A stretch of 15,625 nt of DNA from Desulfobacterales bacterium. Lineage in GTDB: Bacteria > Desulfobacterota > Desulfobacteria > Desulfobacterales > JAUWMJ01. The DNA lies in NCBI GenBank assembly GCA_030613225.1, contig JAUWMJ010000018.1, positions 1-15,625 of the forward strand, given 5' to 3'. The notes beneath the pieces are model-generated. The model worked only from the letters and a program-made list of their open reading frames with translations, ran no database searches and was not told where the DNA came from. Every line of letters starts with the position of its first letter. The first letter of the stretch is position 1. Positions 14,624 to 15,625 of the stretch are shown here, piece by piece. The translations under genes and the position numbers were made by a program.

Positions 14624-15625
14624 ATGAGCAAAGTTAAAATGACTACCGAAGAGGCCTTTATAAAAGTTCTCCAGATGCATGGAATTGACAGCGCATTTGG
14701 TATTATTGGGTCGGCAATGATGCCGGTCACTGACCTGTTTCCAAAAGCAGGCATCACTTTTTGGGATTGTGGGCATGAAAACAGTGCGGGTATGATGGCG
14801 GACGGGTTCACCCGCGCATCCGGTAAAATCAGTATGCTGGTGGGCCAGAACGGTCCGGGCATTGCTAATTTCGTTACACCTGTAAAGGTGGCCTACTGGA
14901 ACCATACCCCCCTTTTGTTGATAACCGCCCAGGCGGCAAACATGACCATGGGGCAGGGCGGTTTCCAGGAAGTTCCGCAGATGGCCATGTTTGAGGACAT
15001 GGTTGCCTACCAGGAAGAAGTGCGTCATCCGTCCCGAATGGCCGAGGTTCTCAATCGGGTGATCATGCAGGCTAAGCGCGCCTCCGCTCCGGCCCAGATC
15101 AATATTCCCCGTGACTTCTGGACCCAGGTAATTGAGATCGAGTTACCCGCCATTATTGATTTTGAGCGTCCGGCTGGTGGCGAGGGTGCCATCGCCCGTG
15201 CGGCAGCGCTTTTATCCAACGCCAAATTCCCCGTAATCCTGAACGGCGGTGGCGTTGTGATCGGCGGTGCAATCAAAGACTCAATGGCGCTTGCCGAGCG
15301 CCTGGACGCCCCGGTCTGCTGCAACTATCAGCACAATGACGCCGTCCCCGCTAGCCACCCGCTGTTTGTAGGCCCCTTGGGTTACAATGGTTCAAAAGCC
15401 GGGATGAAGACAATTTCCAAGGCTGACGTTATACTGGCCCTGGGCAACCGGTTGAATCCATTCTCAACCTTACCCTGCTACGGTATTGATTACTGGCCGG
15501 CTGATGCGGCGATTATTCAGGTTGATATCAACCCCGACCGCATTGGCCTCACCAAACCCGTTACTGTGGGCATCCTTGGGGATGCCAAAAAAGTGGCCAA
15601 CTCCATTCTGGGTCAACTGTCTGCT
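14624..15625 (+). CDS. xsc: Sulfoacetaldehyde acetyltransferase (3' end beyond the window)
   Basis: The visible 334 residues are the N-terminal half and more of a thiamine-diphosphate enzyme that converts sulfoacetaldehyde + phosphate to acetyl phosphate + sulfite. Xsc proteins are usually close to 600 residues. Sequence blocks I recognise as Xsc are MTTEEAFIKVLQMHGI, FGIIGSAMMP, DLFPKAGITFWDC, GGFQEVPQM, APAQINIPRDFWTQVI, GPLGYNGSKAGM and NPFSTLPCYGIDYWP. The catalytic Glu of the ThDP-binding N-domain is expected in DCGHENSAGMMADGFTRA, as E49. AAGGAGG, 8 nt before ATG 14624, is ideal. The gene is richer in GC than its surroundings. It begins 47 nt after operator C. Acetyl phosphate would feed Pta/Ack for ATP, and sulfite would feed dissimilatory sulfite reductase; neither is in view. 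The ThDP and phosphate-binding C-domain lies outside the window, so integrity cannot be judged. Confidence 0.93.
   Translation, partial: MSKVKMTTEEAFIKVLQMHGIDSAFGIIGSAMMPVTDLFPKAGITFWDCGHENSAGMMADGFTRASGKISMLVGQNGPGIANFVTPVKVAYWNHTPLLLITAQAANMTMGQGGFQEVPQMAMFEDMVAYQEEVRHPSRMAEVLNRVIMQAKRASAPAQINIPRDFWTQVIEIELPAIIDFERPAGGEGAIARAAALLSNAKFPVILNGGGVVIGGAIKDSMALAERLDAPVCCNYQHNDAVPASHPLFVGPLGYNGSKAGMKTISKADVILALGNRLNPFSTLPCYGIDYWPADAAIIQVDINPDRIGLTKPVTVGILGDAKKVANSILGQLSA

Noticed and set aside
14567..15028. Minus-strand frame antisense to xsc
   Set aside because: Shadow of xsc; the plus-strand protein is unambiguous.
15520..15533. Palindrome GGTTGATATCAACC inside xsc, resembling the operator core
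   Set aside because: It only shares TGATATCA, lacks the outer arms, and encodes the conserved VDINP segment of the ThDP fold, so it is most likely coincidental.

Overview
The window looks like a chromosomal accessory region of a Gram-negative, probably marine, anaerobe. A sulfate-reducing member of the Desulfobacterota (Desulfobacteraceae-like) is the best guess. The reasons are the protein families present (sulfoacetaldehyde acetyltransferase, a ~108 kDa glutamate dehydrogenase, a PiT + DUF47 pair, the N-terminal part of a REC/PEP-synthase-like protein) and intergenic inverted-repeat elements of a style I associate with such genomes. The assignment rests on protein recognition from memory, not on a search.

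Layout. 1-635 has no convincing gene; its left part is a degenerate inverted-repeat element. 636-1826 is an AT-rich DUF401 membrane protein. 1987-2943 and 2997-3647 are a PiT-type anion permease and its DUF47 (PhoU-like) partner. 3924-7829 is a complete ABC importer of the Fbp/AfuA/PhnS type: binding protein, fused two-domain permease and ATPase. 7830-8266 carries a broken DUF433 gene on the minus strand. 8267-9019 (minus) is a GntR/FCD regulator. 9020-9623 is intergenic and holds the first of three copies of a 24-bp palindrome. 9624-10694 is a tandem-receiver protein that appears to be cut short by a MITE-like element (about 10691-10930). 10930-11529 holds the second palindrome, a sigma70-like promoter and a long leader with a small ORF. 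11530-14394 is a large NAD-type glutamate dehydrogenase. The third palindrome lies at 14553-14576. xsc starts at 14624 and runs off the right edge.

How the parts may work together. Xsc converts sulfoacetaldehyde plus phosphate to acetyl phosphate plus sulfite, the central step in dissimilating taurine and other C2 sulfonates. Sulfite is an electron acceptor for a sulfate reducer. The glutamate dehydrogenase could recycle the amino group taken from taurine. The 24-bp palindrome lies upstream of both the dehydrogenase and xsc, with a third copy on the far side of the GntR gene, so GntR is the obvious candidate to bind it. The ABC importer and PiT permease could handle uptake of the sulfonate and movement of an oxyanion, but nothing in the sequence fixes their substrates. 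No taurine aminotransferase, phosphotransacetylase or sulfite-handling gene is inside the window.

The most novel item is the putative three-site regulon. Next are the unusual leader of the dehydrogenase gene and the pairing of an Fbp-type importer and PiT permease with a sulfonate locus.
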